DNA of 6,881 nucleotides from Planctomycetota bacterium (GTDB lineage Bacteria; Planctomycetota; Planctomycetia; Planctomycetales; Planctomycetaceae), in the NCBI GenBank assembly GCA_023429275.1, contig JAEYWB010000689.1:1-6881 (forward strand), read 5' to 3'. How positions within the stretch are numbered: the stretch's first letter is position 1; each line of letters begins with the position of its first letter. Under the pieces are notes generated by a model. It was not told the origin of the DNA. It saw only the letters and a list, made by a program, of their open reading frames with translations, and ran no database searches. The position numbers and the translations under genes are program-made. Shown one piece after another: positions 5,498 through 6,881 of this stretch.

Positions 5498-6412
5498 ATG
5501 TCCACGGAAGGTCCCACCGCCACCCCCTCCCTCGTTGACCTGGTCCCCGCCGAACTCCAGCAGCGCCTGGTGACTCGACTGGGGGATCTCAACATGCTCC
5601 CGGGGATCGCCCGGCAGGCGATGGATATCGCCCAGGACCCCAACGGGTCGATGGAAAAGCTCGCCAATGTGGTCGAGCGCGACGTCAAGCTGGCCGCCGA
5701 CATCCTCGTGCTGGCGAACTCCGCGATCTTCGGCGGGGGAAAGAAGATCTCGAGTCTCCACCAGGCGGTGGTGCGTCTCGGTTTGCGGCAGTGCAAGAAC
5801 GTCATTCTCAGCTCGAGCGTCACATCGCTCCGGAAGAAGCTGAAGCTCGAGCAGCAGTGGGCGCAGGAGAATCTGTGGCAGCACGGCTACGCCACAGCAA
5901 TGCTCGCCTTCATGCTCAACCGCATTCTCGCCAGCGGCTTTCAGGGGGAAGAATACACCGCCGGGCTCGTCCACGACCTGGGCCGAACCCTGCTGGCAGT
6001 CGCCTTTCCTGACGATTTTTCGAAGATCGACCCGTTGACGTTCGACGAGACGTCGATCGACTTCGAAGCCCACGAGAGGAACCTTCTCAGGGTCGACCAC
6101 TCCCAGGTCGGCGCGTGGTTCGTCGCGATGAACAACTTTCCCGAGGCGCTTGTCGAGGCGGTGCGGTATCACCATCGCCCCGCTCCGCCGGCGCCGTACC
6201 AGCGGCTGACGCTTCTCGTCGCGGCCGCAGATCACATGGCGAACCATCTCCAGCGGGTGAAGAAGTCGGAGGGATACGACCCCGCCAGTAACCTGGCGGT
6301 CGCAGCTCTTCAGGAGGGAGGGCTCCGCGGTGCCGTGGGGCTCGTTGCGCAGAACTACAAGTCGCTCATGGACCACGCCGCGAAGGAGGCCCGCGAGATG
6401 ACAGCCCTTTGA
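5498..6412 (+). CDS. Stand-alone HDOD-domain signalling protein
   Basis: The 304-residue product is a single HDOD (HD-related output domain) protein, predicted cytoplasmic, with no signal peptide or membrane segment. The family signature begins at about residue 30 with LNMLPGIARQAMDIAQDP, then LANVVERDVKLAADIL and VLANSAIFG (71-79), ISSLHQAVVRLG (84-95) and the helix ending NVILSSSV. The second half carries HD-superfamily positions: H129 in LWQHGYATAM, H159-D160 in GLVHDLGR, D200-H201 in VDHSQVGAW, H225-H226 in YHHRP and D245-H246 in AADHMAN. HDOD proteins generally work as non-enzymatic adaptors or regulators in motility, surface behaviour and cyclic-nucleotide signalling; many are fused to receivers or GGDEF/EAL domains, whereas this one has no attached partner. 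It stands divergently from the STN gene and 48 nt before a DinB-family gene, possibly co-transcribed. Its specific partner cannot be read from the sequence. Confidence 0.9.
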   Translation: MSTEGPTATPSLVDLVPAELQQRLVTRLGDLNMLPGIARQAMDIAQDPNGSMEKLANVVERDVKLAADILVLANSAIFGGGKKISSLHQAVVRLGLRQCKNVILSSSVTSLRKKLKLEQQWAQENLWQHGYATAMLAFMLNRILASGFQGEEYTAGLVHDLGRTLLAVAFPDDFSKIDPLTFDETSIDFEAHERNLLRVDHSQVGAWFVAMNNFPEALVEAVRYHHRPAPPAPYQRLTLLVAAADHMANHLQRVKKSEGYDPASNLAVAALQEGGLRGAVGLVAQNYKSLMDHAAKEAREMTAL

Positions 6413-6421
6413 TCAACACGC

Positions 6422-6436
6422 GAGGGGCTCCCCCTT
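6422..6436 (+). terminator. Small hairpin between the HDOD and DinB-family genes
   Basis: AGGGG (6423-6427) and CCCCT (6431-6435) form a 5-bp stem around the loop CTC, extendable by one G-U pair at 6422/6436. It starts 10 nt after the HDOD stop codon. No long T-run follows, so it may only attenuate read-through or mark an RNA 3' end. Confidence 0.25.
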
Positions 6437-6450
6437 CCATCCAGATCACC

Positions 6451-6454
6451 GGAG
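6451..6454 (+). promoter_or_regulatory. Ribosome binding site of the DinB-family gene
   Basis: GGAG lies 6 nt before the ATG at 6461, an optimal spacing, and supports that start. Confidence 0.6.
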
Positions 6455-6460
6455 ACTTTC

Positions 6461-6881
6461 ATGAGCTACGCCGACACCATCCTTCCCGAGTTCAACGAGG
6501 AGATGGCCAACACGCGCAAGGTGCTCGAGCGGATTCCCGACGACAAGCTCGACTGGACGTGCCATCCGAAGTCCCGCACGATCGGCTGGAACGCGAACCA
6601 TCTCGCCGAGATCCCGAGCTGGGTTCCGGGGACACTGTCGGGGACATCCTGGGACTTTGCTCCCCCGGGCGGCGAGCGCTACCAGATGCCCGCGTTGACG
6701 ACGCGGAAGGAGATCCTCGCACTCTTCGACCGCAACGTCGCGGACGCCCGGGCGGCGATTGCGGCGGTCCGGGACGACGCCGAGATGGATGTTCCCTGGA
6801 CACTGCTTGAAGGGGGCAGGGAGATTGCCACGATGCCCCGATCGGTTTTGATCCGCAACTTCATCATCAGCCACATGATCC
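6461..6881 (+). CDS. DinB-family (DinB/YfiT-like four-helix) protein, C-terminus cut by window edge
   Basis: An open frame of 140 codons runs off the right edge without a stop. It begins MSYADTILPEFNEEMANTR and contains IGWNANHLAEIPSW (41-54), FAPPGGERY (66-74) and, at the end, RNFIISHMI (132-140). This is the helical-bundle layout of DinB/YfiT-like proteins, which bind a metal through three histidines. H47 and H138 fit the first two ligands, and the third is expected just past the window in the usual HxxxH spacing. Families of this kind include thiol-dependent transferases, but most members, including this subgroup, have no assigned reaction. Usual length is about 165-175 residues, so some 30 codons are missing. 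The gene lies 48 nt after the HDOD stop on the same strand and may share its transcript. Confidence 0.85.
   Translation, partial: MSYADTILPEFNEEMANTRKVLERIPDDKLDWTCHPKSRTIGWNANHLAEIPSWVPGTLSGTSWDFAPPGGERYQMPALTTRKEILALFDRNVADARAAIAAVRDDAEMDVPWTLLEGGREIATMPRSVLIRNFIISHMI

Noticed and set aside
5225..6376. 383-codon minus-strand frame antisense to the HDOD gene
   Set aside because: The plus strand encodes an unambiguous HDOD domain. The antisense translation has no family features and its equal length to the STN protein is coincidence.
1..6881. CRISPR array, tRNA or rRNA, insertion sequence, riboswitch or defence operon
   Set aside because: No regularly spaced direct repeats, tRNA-like arms, transposase motifs, terminal inverted repeats or known defence domains were seen on either strand.

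Overview
The window is strongly GC-rich, with G or C at most third codon positions. It looks like an ordinary chromosomal segment of a planctomycete-like bacterium. That placement is an inference from three things: a secreted protein with duplicated STN-like repeats, a DinB-fold protein with the MANTR and APPGGE signatures I associate with Planctomycetota, and a large soluble hybrid kinase. No rRNA or other taxonomic marker is present.

Layout, left to right. Positions 1-333 (minus) hold the N-terminal deaminase part of a RibD-type riboflavin enzyme, cut by the window edge. It starts 5 nt after the stop of the next gene, so the two are probably co-transcribed. Positions 339-3704 (minus) encode a 1121-residue cytoplasmic hybrid histidine kinase: degenerate receiver, PAS, PAS, HisKA, HATPase, receiver, receiver, HPt. 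Positions 3705-4066 are a 362-nt non-coding gap with several inverted repeats. Positions 4067-5218 (minus) encode a 383-residue exported protein made of two copies of an STN-like repeat unit. Positions 5219-5497 are a divergent intergenic region. Positions 5498-6412 (plus) encode a stand-alone HDOD-domain protein. Positions 6461-6881 (plus) encode a DinB-family protein, cut by the right edge.

How the genes may relate. The kinase carries every module of a His-Asp-His-Asp phosphorelay in one chain except a final DNA-binding or enzymatic output, so its target must be encoded elsewhere. HDOD proteins are also usually signalling adaptors, so the region has a regulatory flavour. Nothing in the sequence ties the kinase, the STN protein and the HDOD protein to one pathway. 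I found no mobile element, CRISPR array, tRNA, rRNA or recognisable riboswitch. The most notable points are the pseudo-receiver at the kinase N-terminus, the internal duplication in the STN protein, and the tight kinase-ribD junction. I do not see convincing evidence of a wholly new system.
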